A DNA stretch of 64,000 nt, taken from Gaiellasilicea sp963784895. GTDB taxonomy: Bacteria; Actinomycetota; Thermoleophilia; Gaiellales; Gaiellaceae. How positions within the stretch are numbered: position 1 is the first letter of the stretch; each line of letters begins with the position of its first letter. Both the position numbers and the translations under genes were made by a program. The notes beneath the pieces were generated by a model. It saw only the letters and a list, made by a program, of their open reading frames with translations. It was not told the DNA's origin and did not search any database. Location: the NCBI GenBank assembly GCA_963784895.1, contig CAWATM010000004.1:47992-111991 (forward strand), read 5' to 3'. Shown piece after piece: positions 27,446-35,773 of this stretch.

Positions 27446-27976
27446 GTGAGCTCGGGGGCCGCACTCGACCTACGTGACCGCGTCCGTGACGTGCCGGACT
27501 TCCCGAAACCCGGGATCGTCTTCAAGGACCTGATGCCGCTCGTCGCCGATCCGGCCTACTTCCGCGAGACGATCGACCGGCTCGCCGAGTGGGCGCGTCC
27601 GCGGCGGCCGGACATCATTCTTGGCGCGGAGGCACGCGGCTTCATCTTCGGCGGCGCCCTCGCCGACCGGCTCGGCTGCGGGTTCGTGCCGGCCCGTAAG
27701 CCGGGCAAGCTGCCGTGGGCCACGGTCGAGGCGACGTACGAGCTCGAATACGGCACCGACAGCCTGCAGGTGCACGAGGACGCGATCGGCAAGGGAGCAC
27801 GCGTGATCGTCCATGACGACGTGCTCGCGACCGGGGGGACGGCACGGGCGAAGACGGAGTTGGTCGAGCAGCTGGGCGGCGAGGTCGTCGGGCTGCTGTT
27901 CGTCGTCGAGCTCGCGTTCCTGAACGGCCGCGACAAGCTGACCGGCTACGACGTCGAGTCACTGATCACGTACTGA
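27446..27976 (+). CDS. apt: Adenine phosphoribosyltransferase
   Basis: A 176-residue purine salvage enzyme converting adenine + PRPP to AMP. The PRPP loop is VIVHDDVLATGGTARAK (about residues 118-134), and the N-terminus has VPDFPKPGIVFKDLMPL, typical of APT. GTG start at 27446 set by the leaderless promoter. A gap of 111 bases from the MerR gene makes it a separate transcript. Confidence 0.96.
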   Translation: MSSGAALDLRDRVRDVPDFPKPGIVFKDLMPLVADPAYFRETIDRLAEWARPRRPDIILGAEARGFIFGGALADRLGCGFVPARKPGKLPWATVEATYELEYGTDSLQVHEDAIGKGARVIVHDDVLATGGTARAKTELVEQLGGEVVGLLFVVELAFLNGRDKLTGYDVESLITY

Positions 27977-27981
27977 CCTGG

Positions 27982-28013
27982 TCGAGGGGCGCCGGCGAAC
28001 CGGCGCCCCTCGA
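27982..28013. terminator. Bidirectional terminator, apt / CHRD gene
   Basis: A perfect 14-bp stem, TCGAGGGGCGCCGG with its complement, and a CGAA tetraloop lie midway between the convergent stops at 27976 and 28028. Confidence 0.8.
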
Positions 28014-28027
28014 TCTCGAGGCTTGCT

Positions 28028-28459
28028 CTACTTCGAGAGCTGGCCTCGCACAGCGCCGGCCGGAAACTCGGCGTTGTGGACGTTGACGTAGTAGTTCTCC
28101 GGGTTCATGGTGATCGCGAGGATCAACTCGCGTGACGCAGGCACGCAACCGCTCGAGGATCCGCTCGTCGGGGGGCTGAGCCCGCGGACGACCGGCCCTG
28201 CGACACCGGCGGCGCCGACGTGGATGTGAGCGGCCGTGGCGGGCGCGATCCCCGTCACCGTCAGCTCGAAACACACCTCTTCCTGTCCGGGGTTCAGGGT
28301 CAGCGCTGCCGTCCCAGACCCATCGGGGTCGCCTGGTCCGGGGACCTCGGCGGCTCCGGTCAGAGCGGTCGCGAACGGCCGGCCGCCGTCGTCGGCGTAC
28401 ACCGCCGGGATGAACGCGACCAACGCCACGAGCGCGATGAGCGCAACGAGCTTCCGCAT
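28028..28459 (-). CDS. Secreted CHRD-domain protein
   Basis: A 143-residue exported protein. The ATG at 28459 follows GGGGAGAACG and opens a signal peptide (MRKLVALIALVALVAFIPAV). The mature part is a CHRD domain: ATALTGAAEVPGPGDPDGSG, VCFELTVTGIAPATAAHIHV and YYVNVHNAEFPAGAVRGQL. CHRD domains occur in chordin and in many bacterial surface proteins; the bacterial role is unknown. Same leader (GGGAGAACG) as the subtilase at 39466-41364. Confidence 0.9.
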   Translation of the reverse strand: MRKLVALIALVALVAFIPAVYADDGGRPFATALTGAAEVPGPGDPDGSGTAALTLNPGQEEVCFELTVTGIAPATAAHIHVGAAGVAGPVVRGLSPPTSGSSSGCVPASRELILAITMNPENYYVNVHNAEFPAGAVRGQLSK

Positions 28460-28628
28460 CGTTCTCCCCTTCCTTCTCGCCCCGCGGCATTCTGCCGCAG
28501 GGATCCGCAGCCGCAGCCTATAACTCGCGGCGGCGGCGGGAAACGGCGCGTGCGCTCGAGGCTTCACTCCGAAACGCGCTCAAAAGGGTGTCCTGGACAC
28601 CGTCCGGGCGGTCGATGACGATGTCCAC

Positions 28629-29228
28629 ATGTACGACGCGCTCACGGCCCGGTACACGTTCGCGTGTCCACGGCGGGAGCAGGCCCACGTGGCGCTCTCG
28701 TCGTTCCGTCTGCTCGAGCGGCTGCCAGGCGCGACGCATCCGGCCGTGTTCGAGGTCCGCTTCGACTGCAGCTGCGGCGACCTGCATCCAGGGCTTGTCT
28801 CGCACGAGGATCTCGACTTGGCTCCGCTCGGTGGCCAGGCGGGCGCGTTCGTCGACCTGATGACCTCGCGCGTCCTCGACAGCGCCTCGGAGCTGCGCGA
28901 GACTGCCGCTGCGCGCGTGCAGGCAGGGGAGTGGCCGTGGAGCTTCTACTGTTACCCGGAGGCGCGAGCGCGACCTGTCTTTCCCTCCTCGTTCGTGGCG
29001 GTTGCGCCCGGCGAGCGCTGGGTCGGGCTCGCGGTCCGGTGTCCCGCTTGTTCGGCTCTGTCGGTCAACCTCGTCACGCAGGCGCACGTCGACCTCCCTT
29101 TCGCGAACGACGGCAGAATCGGAGTCGTCGACCACGTCTTTGCGGACGACGCGCTCCGGACGGTGGCAGCGTTTCGCTCTGAGCTCGAATCGTCGCGCTT
29201 CGACGAGCACCGCCTGCACCTGAACTAG
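28629..29228 (+). CDS. Conserved hypothetical, cysteine-pair protein
   Basis: A 199-residue soluble protein that I do not recognise. It has two cysteine pairs, DCSCG near residue 48 and CPAC near residue 138, and an acidic stretch (HEDLDLAPLGG); these could form a split zinc site. There is no signal peptide or membrane helix. Start at 28629 lacks a clear Shine-Dalgarno. It reads toward a membrane-protein gene 63 bases on, which has its own GGAGG. Confidence 0.65.
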   Translation: MYDALTARYTFACPRREQAHVALSSFRLLERLPGATHPAVFEVRFDCSCGDLHPGLVSHEDLDLAPLGGQAGAFVDLMTSRVLDSASELRETAAARVQAGEWPWSFYCYPEARARPVFPSSFVAVAPGERWVGLAVRCPACSALSVNLVTQAHVDLPFANDGRIGVVDHVFADDALRTVAAFRSELESSRFDEHRLHLN

Positions 29229-29291
29229 CCGTTTCTCCGTTGTAGGGACAGCCGGGAGAAACTCGGCGGATCCCCTGGAACGGAGGCAGTG

Positions 29292-29876
29292 ATGATCGGA
29301 GTGACACGTGGAATCTCGACCCTCGCCGGCGCGACCGTCGCGGGCATCCTGCTCTGGTTCGCGACGCAGGTCGGAACCGAGACGACGACCGAATACTGGT
29401 CGACCTACGGCCTGATCGCGGCAGCGGGGCTGACGATGGCGCTCTCGCAGATCCTCGGCGGCTGGACGAAGTGGGGCTGGCCGCGCTTCTCGATCGGCGT
29501 CTTCCTCGTCGGCTTTCTCCCCGTGCTCGTCGCGGGGGGCTGGGTGCTGCTGGCGCGCCAGCCGGCCGACTGGATGAACACCTCGAACTGGTCGCGTGAC
29601 CTCGGCATCTTCAGCGCCGTCGCCGACGTCGGCAACATCCTGCCGGCGGTTGCGTTCGGGATCGGGCTCACCTTCGGGTTCTCGTTCGACACGGCCGGCC
29701 CGCGGCGCGAGGTCGTCCGGGACGAGCACGTCGTCCGCGACGCCGACTCGCCACTGACGGCGGACCGGAGCCGGCAGACGCCCCCGGTGGCCGTCGGCGA
29801 CACACGCCGAGACGCCGACGCCGACGGCTACGTCGACCGGACCGCCGTGACAACGGCCGAACGGAGGGACGACTGA
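29292..29876 (+). CDS. Four-helix membrane protein of unknown function
   Basis: A 194-residue protein. Four hydrophobic segments (about 10-28, 38-58, 67-90, 112-132) form the membrane domain, with W-rich turns (GGWTKWGWPRF). The C-terminal 55 residues are hydrophilic, Arg/Asp-rich and probably cytoplasmic (RREVVRDEHVVRDADS). GGAGG lies before the ATG at 29292; the GTG just before it is a less likely start. Family not recognised. Confidence 0.75.
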   Translation: MIGVTRGISTLAGATVAGILLWFATQVGTETTTEYWSTYGLIAAAGLTMALSQILGGWTKWGWPRFSIGVFLVGFLPVLVAGGWVLLARQPADWMNTSNWSRDLGIFSAVADVGNILPAVAFGIGLTFGFSFDTAGPRREVVRDEHVVRDADSPLTADRSRQTPPVAVGDTRRDADADGYVDRTAVTTAERRDD

Positions 29877-29936
29877 GATTCATTCCCTGACACAAGGGAT
29901 CTCGCAGCCGTCGGGCTCGTGTCGATACGTGGCGTG

Positions 29937-30113
29937 ATGAACCCCGCCGCCCTCAACCGCCCGAAGCCCGCCGCTTCGGAGCTTCTGCTCGAGCACTGCT
30001 TCGTGCTCGAGCGCGACGACGGCGGGCGTCCGACGGCTGCTGCACGGCTCGAGGCGCTGCTCGGACGCGAGCTCGCGAGCCGTCTCGTGCGGGCGCTGTC
30101 GGCGACGCGCTAG
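29937..30113 (+). CDS. Small conserved protein (58 residues)
   Basis: MNPAALNRPKPAASELLLEH then a helix with acidic and basic residues ending RLVRALSATR. No membrane segment or known domain. ATACGT sits 6 nt before the ATG, close to the leaderless pattern. Convergent with the next small membrane protein, with the two stops sharing CTAG at 30110-30113. Confidence 0.55.
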   Translation: MNPAALNRPKPAASELLLEHCFVLERDDGGRPTAAARLEALLGRELASRLVRALSATR

Positions 30114-30310
30114 ACGCGCTCGCCGGGACGGTCTTCGCCGCGGAGGCGGACGAAGAGGAAGATCGCGCCTGCGGCCACGAGCGAGAGAATGAGCGCGGTG
30201 GCGCCTGAGACGCCGAGCCCGAGCATCCCGACCCAGAGCAGGAGGAAGAAGAACACCGCCCAGGCGCCGGCCTGAACCCCCTGGTCGATCGACGGCATGC
30301 GCAAGTGCAT
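30110..30310 (-). CDS. Small two-helix membrane protein
   Basis: A 66-residue protein. Two transmembrane helices (about 14-34 and 38-55: AWAVFFFLLLWVGMLGLGV and ATALILSLVAAGAIFLFV) are followed by a charged tail RLRGEDRPGERV. TAGGAT (30318-30323, minus strand) lies 7 nt before the ATG. Function unknown. Confidence 0.65.
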   Translation of the reverse strand: MHLRMPSIDQGVQAGAWAVFFFLLLWVGMLGLGVSGATALILSLVAAGAIFLFVRLRGEDRPGERV

Positions 30311-30655
30311 GGCCGCGATCCTAACCAGCTCGCGGTGAGCCAGGGAGCGAAGCGACCTTCAGGGACCTCCGCGTGGAAGGAATCGGCGCGAGCCGATCCG
30401 TCGAGCCGGCTCCCACGTGCAAGAGGAAAAAATTCAAGGAGCCGGTGGCGCTTTCGTCCACCGAACCCGCTGACTTTCCGCTTCCGCGTACGGCCCTCGA
30501 GCTCGGCTTCGACCTAATCGCGCTCCGTGCTCCTTGCGGAAGCAAACCTATCCGGGGTCGCCGGGGGGAGCAAGACCGCCGCCGGGGTGTTTGCTGCAAA
30601 TTGCGACAACTTTTCATCGGGCGCCGACGCGCGCCACGGACCGTAGGATGCCGCC
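30311..30655. other. Gene-poor gap with divergent leaderless promoters
   Basis: A 345-base stretch with lower G+C in the middle (an A-rich segment near 30420). It carries TAGGAT 7 nt before the minus-strand gene at its left edge and TAGGAT 6 nt before uppP at its right edge. Nothing coding is supported between them. Confidence 0.5.
30644..30649 (+). promoter_or_regulatory. Leaderless -10 element (TAGGAT)
   Basis: TAGGAT lies exactly 6 nt before GTG 30656 of uppP. Confidence 0.55.
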
Positions 30656-31594
30656 GTGGGCCGTGCAGCAGTCTGGACCGTCGCGGGCACGGCCTTCGCG
30701 GTCGCGGTCGCCCTGACGCTGCTCGGGGTGGGGGACGACGCGAGTGCGCTCCCGAACTGGCAGGCGCTGATCCTGGGGCTCGTCCAGGGTGCGACCGAGC
30801 TGCTGCCGATCTCCTCGTCCGGACACCTGATCCTCGTCCCGTGGGTCGCCGACTGGGAGTACCTGCAGGAGCATGACGCCTTCAACCAGACCTTCGACGT
30901 CTCGCTGCACCTGGGGACGCTCGTCGCGGTGGTCGTCTACTTCCGCGAGGACATCGTCCGCCTCGCCGGCGCTTTCGTCGGGTCGCTCCGCCGGCGGCGG
31001 ATCGCGACGGCCGACGAGCGGATCGCGTGGTACGTCGCGGCCGCGACGGTCCCGGCCGCGATCGTCGGCGCAGTCGGCGAGAACCTGATCGCGGAGAACC
31101 TGGGCGAGCCGTGGCAGATCGCGATCCTGCTCGGCGCCTTCGGCGTCTTCCTCTTCATCGCCGACCGGCAGCCGGAGGAGAAGGACATGAGCCAGGTCGG
31201 CCTGAAGGCCGCCGTTGGGGTGGGGCTCGCGCAGACGCTTTCGCTGATGCCGGGCGTGTCGCGCTCGGGAATCACGATCACCGCCGGCCGGTTTCTCCGC
31301 CTCGACCGCGACTCGGCGGCGCGGTTCTCGTTCCTCCTGCTCGTGCCGATCACGTTCGGGGCCGTCCTCTACAAGGGCGTGGGGGACGTGCTGCTCGCCG
31401 ACCTGCCGCCGGGGATGGCGGGGCCGTTCGTGGTCGGCTCGCTGGCCTCCTTCGCGAGCGCCGTCGTTGCGATCTCGGCGCTGCTCGGCTACGTGCGGCG
31501 GCACGACTACTCGATCTTCGTCGTCTACCGCGTGCTGGTGGGGACGATCGTCTTGCTGCTGATCGCGACCGGCGCCCGTTCGGCCGGCTTTTGA
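30656..31594 (+). CDS. uppP: Undecaprenyl-diphosphatase
   Basis: A 312-residue integral membrane phosphatase (UppP/BacA) that recycles the lipid carrier for cell-wall synthesis and confers bacitracin tolerance. Both family motifs are intact: GLVQGATELLPISSSGHLI (about residues 41-59) and MPGVSRSGITITAGRF (about 198-213). GTG start at 30656 fixed by the leaderless promoter. Its stop overlaps a TTG start of the transporter gene. Confidence 0.95.
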   Translation: MGRAAVWTVAGTAFAVAVALTLLGVGDDASALPNWQALILGLVQGATELLPISSSGHLILVPWVADWEYLQEHDAFNQTFDVSLHLGTLVAVVVYFREDIVRLAGAFVGSLRRRRIATADERIAWYVAAATVPAAIVGAVGENLIAENLGEPWQIAILLGAFGVFLFIADRQPEEKDMSQVGLKAAVGVGLAQTLSLMPGVSRSGITITAGRFLRLDRDSAARFSFLLLVPITFGAVLYKGVGDVLLADLPPGMAGPFVVGSLASFASAVVAISALLGYVRRHDYSIFVVYRVLVGTIVLLLIATGARSAGF

Positions 31595-32478
31595 GAGCTC
31601 TGAGCACGCGGCCGATCCCGCTGCTCGTCGCCGGGGCCGCGTGCATCGCATTCTCGGGGATCCTCGTCCGGCTCGCGGACGTGACCCCGTCGACGGCTGC
31701 CTTTTACCGCTGTGCGTACGCGGTGCCGCCACTTGCCGCGATCGCACTCTGGGAGCGTCGGCGCTACGGGTCGCGCGGTGCGCGCTCGCGCGCCTTCGCC
31801 TGGATCGCGGGAGCGTTTTTCGCCGCCGACCTGATCCTCTGGCACCACTCGATCGCAGGCGTCGGAGCGGGTCTCGCGACCGTGCTCGGGAACGTCCAAG
31901 TCGTGCTCGTCCCGATCGCAGCCTGGCTCTTCCTGTCCGAGAAGCCCGGGGCGCGGATCGCAGCGGCCGTCCCGATCGTGCTGATCGGAGTCGTCCTGAT
32001 CTCCGGCGTCGTCGGCGAGGGCGCCTACGGCGACGATCCGGCCCTGGGCGTGCTCTTCGGCGTCCTGACCGCGGTCGCGTACACCGGTTTCCTGCTGACG
32101 CTGCGGGCGGGCTCGGCGGACGTGCGGCGCTCCGCGGGTGCGCTCTTCCACGCGACGCTCGCGTCGGCGGTCTTCGTCTTGCCGGCGGGGTGGCTCCTGG
32201 GTGAGCTCGAGCTGCGCACATCCTGGGAGGCGTTCTGGTGGCTCCTGACGCTCGCGTTGACGTCGCAGGTACTCGGCTGGCTGCTGATCGCGGCGGCGCT
32301 GCCGCTCGTGCCTGCGGCGATCAGCTCGGTCGTGTTGACGTTCCAGCCGGTTGCCGCAGTGCTGCTGGCGATGCTGCTGCTCGACGAAGAGCCGTCGACG
32401 GTGCAGCTCGCCGGGGTGGCCGTGGTCGTCTGCGGGATCGTGATCGCGACGGGGCGCAGGCGTTCCGTGCCAACTTGA
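31591..32478 (+). CDS. EamA/DMT-family transporter
   Basis: A 295-residue protein with ten predicted helices in two EamA repeats (about 10-140 and 150-287). TTG 31591 is chosen because it overlaps the uppP stop by four bases (TTGA) and begins just before helix 1. The substrate of such drug/metabolite exporters cannot be read from sequence. Co-transcription with uppP is likely. Confidence 0.85.
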   Translation: MRALSTRPIPLLVAGAACIAFSGILVRLADVTPSTAAFYRCAYAVPPLAAIALWERRRYGSRGARSRAFAWIAGAFFAADLILWHHSIAGVGAGLATVLGNVQVVLVPIAAWLFLSEKPGARIAAAVPIVLIGVVLISGVVGEGAYGDDPALGVLFGVLTAVAYTGFLLTLRAGSADVRRSAGALFHATLASAVFVLPAGWLLGELELRTSWEAFWWLLTLALTSQVLGWLLIAAALPLVPAAISSVVLTFQPVAAVLLAMLLLDEEPSTVQLAGVAVVVCGIVIATGRRRSVPT

Positions 32479-32529
32479 CATAACGCCGATTCTCGTGCGT
32501 CGGTTTGCCGACCGCAGGATCGGTGGCGC

Positions 32530-32733
32530 GTGACTGATTACCCACTGACGCAGGAAGTGATCCGAGCCGGTGAGCCGCGGGTCGTGCTGCGGGCCGATCC
32601 GGATGCCGACCCGGCCGCGGCGTCGATCGTCGACCGCGTCGGCGAGGTCCTCGCCGTGCTCGAGCAACGCAGCGCCCGCGGCGTTGGTTTGGCGGCGAGA
32701 GCGACTTGGGTAGATGAACGTTGCCCCCGATGA
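32530..32733 (+). CDS. Short GAF-like fragment overlapping a sigma factor start
   Basis: GTG 32530 opens 67 codons: VTDYPLTQEVIRAGEPRVVL then RADPDADPAAASIVDRVGEV. The first 40 residues resemble the start of actinobacterial GAF domains (ADYPxTxxVLxTGEP...DPDADPAE), but the rest of a GAF domain is missing. The stop shares ATGA with the sigma-factor start, as for a coupled gene. It is either a degenerate remnant or a real mini-protein; I cannot decide. Confidence 0.4.
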   Translation: MTDYPLTQEVIRAGEPRVVLRADPDADPAAASIVDRVGEVLAVLEQRSARGVGLAARATWVDERCPR

Positions 32734-33797
32734 CGACCGTCGACATCGACCACCTGCTGCGCAACGACGAGCTCCTGCAGTTGCTCGACGCCGCTGAGCA
32801 GGCCGGATCGCTCAAGGCTGTGGAGGTCGCCGACGTCGTCGAGCTCCACGAGCTCGACGCGCTCGAGCAGGACGCGTTCTATCGCGAGCTCGATCGCCGC
32901 GGGATCGAAGTGATCGAGGCGCCGAAAGACGAGGAGCCGGCGCCCGCACCGGTTCCTGTTGTGACGCCGCAGGAGACGACAACCGACGCCCTGCAGCTCT
33001 TCCTGCGCGAGGCCGGCCGCCACGCGCTCCTGACCGCCGCGCAGGAGGTCGAGCTAGCAAAGAAGATCGAGAAAGGCGATCTGCGCGCCAAGCAGCTGAT
33101 GATCCAGTCGAACCTGCGCCTGGTCGTCTCGATCGCGAAGAACTACCGCAATCAGGGCCTGCCGTTCCTCGACCTGATCCAGGAGGGCACGCTCGGGCTG
33201 ATCCGGGCCGTCGAGAAGTTCGACTGGCGCCGCGGCTTCAAGTTCTCGACCTACGCGACGTGGTGGATCCGCCAGGCGGTTGCGCGCGCGCTGGCCGACA
33301 AGGCGCGCACGATCCGGATGCCGGTTCACATCGTCGAGCGGCTGCAGAAGATGAACCGCGCCGAGCGGACGCTCTGGACGCAGCTCGGCCGCGAGCCGAC
33401 GCTGGACGAGATCGCCGAGGAGGCCTCCCTGCCGCTCCAACAGGCGATCGAGGTCCGCGCCGCCGCCCGCGCGTCGACGAGCCTCGACCAGCCGGTCGGC
33501 GAGGCCGACGACGCGGTCTTCGGCGACTTCGTCGCCGGCGAGGGGCCGCTGCCCGAGGAGCAGGTCGAGCTCTCGCTGCGCAGCCAGGCACTGAAGGAGG
33601 CGCTGGAGGCGCTTTCGGAGCGCGAGCGCCAAGTCGTCGTGCTCCGGTACGGGCTGACGGACGCCGAGCCGAAGACGCTCGAGGAGATCGGTCGTCGCCT
33701 CGGGTTGACGCGCGAACGCGTGCGGCAGATCGAGCTCGACTCGCTGAAGAGACTGGCCTCTCTGCGCGAGCTGGAATCGGTCGGAGCGGCGCTCTAA
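32730..33797 (+). CDS. RpoD-type sigma-70 factor
   Basis: A 355-residue group 1/2 sigma factor. Residues 1-65 form a region 1.1-like acidic domain; region 1.2-2.1 begins DALQLFLREAGRHALLTAAQ; region 2.3-2.4 is GFKFSTYATWWIRQAVARAL; region 3 follows; region 4.2 is TLEEIGRRLGLTRERVRQIE. Region 4.2 and 2.4 are canonical, so it should read -35/-10 promoters. Start at ATG 32730; TAGATG lies 13 bases upstream. It is tail-to-tail with a second sigma gene, sharing CTAA. Confidence 0.93.
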   Translation: MTTVDIDHLLRNDELLQLLDAAEQAGSLKAVEVADVVELHELDALEQDAFYRELDRRGIEVIEAPKDEEPAPAPVPVVTPQETTTDALQLFLREAGRHALLTAAQEVELAKKIEKGDLRAKQLMIQSNLRLVVSIAKNYRNQGLPFLDLIQEGTLGLIRAVEKFDWRRGFKFSTYATWWIRQAVARALADKARTIRMPVHIVERLQKMNRAERTLWTQLGREPTLDEIAEEASLPLQQAIEVRAAARASTSLDQPVGEADDAVFGDFVAGEGPLPEEQVELSLRSQALKEALEALSERERQVVVLRYGLTDAEPKTLEEIGRRLGLTRERVRQIELDSLKRLASLRELESVGAAL

Positions 33798-34813
33798 CTG
33801 CGGAGGTAGAACTCCAGGCCAGGAGCGACCATCCGCAGCTCGCGGAGCGCCCGCGACTCGAGCTGGCGGACGCGCTCGCGGGTGATACCGAGCCCCGCCC
33901 CCACCTCTTCGAGCGTCTGCGGGATCTGGCCGTCGAGGCCAAAACGTCGCGCGAGCACGTGGCGCATCCGGGGGTTGAGCCGGTCGAGCGCGGCCGCGAG
34001 CTCGGTCGAGCGCAGGCGATTGGCCGTCTCGACGTCGGGGCCGGCGGTCTTCGTGTCCTCGACCATGTCTCCGTAAAGGCTCTCGCCGTCACCGACGGGC
34101 GTCTCCAGGCTGACAGGGTCCTGCACGAGCTCGAGCAACTCCTGGACCCGCTCGGACGTGAAGCCCGTCTCGGCGGCGATCTCGTCGGTGCTCGGGTCGC
34201 GGTTCAGCTTCTGTGCGAGAACGCGGCGGCCGCGCATGACGCGGCGAACCTGCTCGGCGACGTGCACCGGCAGGCGAATCGTCCTGCCCTGCTCGGCGAG
34301 CGCGCGGGTGACCGCCTGGCGGATCCACCACGTCGCGTAGGTCGAGAGCTTGAAGCCCATCGTGTAGTCGAACTTCTCGACCGCCCGGATCAAGCCGAGG
34401 TTGCCCTCCTGGATCAGGTCGAGCAGCGGGACGCCGGCCTTCGTGTAGTTGCGGGTGATCGACATCACGAGCCGGAGGTTCGACTCGATCAGCTTCCGCT
34501 TCGCGGCCTCGTCGCCCTCGTCCTTGCGGCGGGCGAGCTCGCGCTCCTCGGCGGCGGTCAGCAGCCGCCCGTCGCCGATCTGGCGCACGTAGAGCTTGAG
34601 CGGATCCTGCGTCGGCTCGGCGACGACCGCGACGGCCTCGTCGGCGTCGTCCTCGTCGTCTGCCTCCGCCTCTGCCTCCGGCTCCGCGTCCGCCTCGGCA
34701 GCCTCTTCCGGCGCCGGGGCGCCGACCGGCTCGAGGCCGGGGAGCAGCTCCAGATGCGGCTCGGCAGGGTCGGGGACGGCGCGAAAGACGGGCTCGGCGG
34801 GGTTGGGCTCCAT
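33794..34813 (-). CDS. Second RpoD-type sigma-70 factor, acidic N-terminus
   Basis: A 339-residue sigma-70 protein. Residues 1-65 are Glu/Asp/Ala-rich and low-complexity, then DPLKLYVRQIGDGRLLTAAE (region 1.2), GFKLSTYATWWIRQAVTRAL (2.3-2.4), and TLEEVGAGLGITRERVRQLE (4.2). ATG 34813 is chosen; a GTG at 34879 would add 22 residues. Less similar to its neighbour than expected for a recent duplication, so the pair is an old arrangement. Which of the two is the primary sigma cannot be read from the sequence alone. Confidence 0.92.
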   Translation of the reverse strand: MEPNPAEPVFRAVPDPAEPHLELLPGLEPVGAPAPEEAAEADAEPEAEAEADDEDDADEAVAVVAEPTQDPLKLYVRQIGDGRLLTAAEERELARRKDEGDEAAKRKLIESNLRLVMSITRNYTKAGVPLLDLIQEGNLGLIRAVEKFDYTMGFKLSTYATWWIRQAVTRALAEQGRTIRLPVHVAEQVRRVMRGRRVLAQKLNRDPSTDEIAAETGFTSERVQELLELVQDPVSLETPVGDGESLYGDMVEDTKTAGPDVETANRLRSTELAAALDRLNPRMRHVLARRFGLDGQIPQTLEEVGAGLGITRERVRQLESRALRELRMVAPGLEFYLRS

Positions 34814-34975
34814 CTCGTTCCGTATCGGCGTCTGCGCGCCAAGCCTTGAGGGAATCCATAGAAACCTGTCGAAATCCACCTACAATGAAGCTCTAACTTC
34901 CTCCGAACACGCGGCGTCTACGCTTTGCGAGTTTGAAAAGCCCAGCCGACGGCAGAACTAGGATTTGTCCAACCC

Positions 34976-35773
34976 ATGTGCGGAATCGCCGGATACAGCC
35001 TGAGTCCCGAGTCAAGCGTCAAGAGGACGCTGGCTGCGCAGGCGCTCCTGGCCGGAATCGCCGAGCGCGGCGCGGACGCCGTCGGCTACGCGCACCGGGG
35101 CTCGAGCAACTCCGTCACCGTGCACAAGCGCCGTTCCGGCGCGAGCGAGCTCCTGGACGAAGTGCACGTCCCGCCGGCGGCGACGCAGGTGCTCGTGCAC
35201 GTGCGTGACTACACCAAGGGCCATCCCACGATCGAGGCGAACAACCATCCGATCCGGCACGGCTCGGTGGTCGGGATCCACAACGGGATCATCGTCAACG
35301 ACGAGGCGATCTTCGCCCACTACGGGTTCGAGCGGGCGCATCCCGAGATGACCGTCGACTCCGAGGCGATCTTTGCGCTCGCGGAGCACGCGCAGGGTAG
35401 CCCGGAGGCGCTCGAGGAGCTGTACGGCGCGATGGCGACCGCCTGGCTCGACGAGCGCGTCTGCTCCACCCTCTTCCTCGCCCGCGCCGTCGGGCGGCCG
35501 CTCTGGGTCGGGCTCACGGGCAAGGAGCTCTTCTTCGCCTCGACGCGCGACGCGCTCGAAGTGCTCGAGTCGACGCTGCGGCTGACACTGCGCAAGCGAA
35601 AGGTCGACGAGGGAACGCTGCTGCGGGTGGAGGACGGCCGCGTCGCCGCGACCCATCGCTTCCAGCCCGACCGCTCGTACGTCGAAGAGACGCTCCTCCC
35701 GTCCGTGCGTGCCCCGCATGAGGGCGCGTCGTGCCTCAAGCGGCTCGCCGCGATCGCTCTAGCTGCCGCCTAG
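34976..35773 (+). CDS. Stand-alone class II glutamine amidotransferase domain
   Basis: A 265-residue Ntn-hydrolase. MCGIAGYSLS supplies the nucleophilic Cys2 once Met is removed; HVRDYTKG and NHPIRHGSVVGIHNGIIVND are the GlmS/PurF-type glutaminase motifs. No synthetase or isomerase domain follows, so the ammonia acceptor must be on another protein or the domain has a separate role. TAGGAT lies 11 bases before the ATG. The end overlaps the convergent HNH-repeat gene by 15 bases. Confidence 0.87.
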   Translation: MCGIAGYSLSPESSVKRTLAAQALLAGIAERGADAVGYAHRGSSNSVTVHKRRSGASELLDEVHVPPAATQVLVHVRDYTKGHPTIEANNHPIRHGSVVGIHNGIIVNDEAIFAHYGFERAHPEMTVDSEAIFALAEHAQGSPEALEELYGAMATAWLDERVCSTLFLARAVGRPLWVGLTGKELFFASTRDALEVLESTLRLTLRKRKVDEGTLLRVEDGRVAATHRFQPDRSYVEETLLPSVRAPHEGASCLKRLAAIALAAA

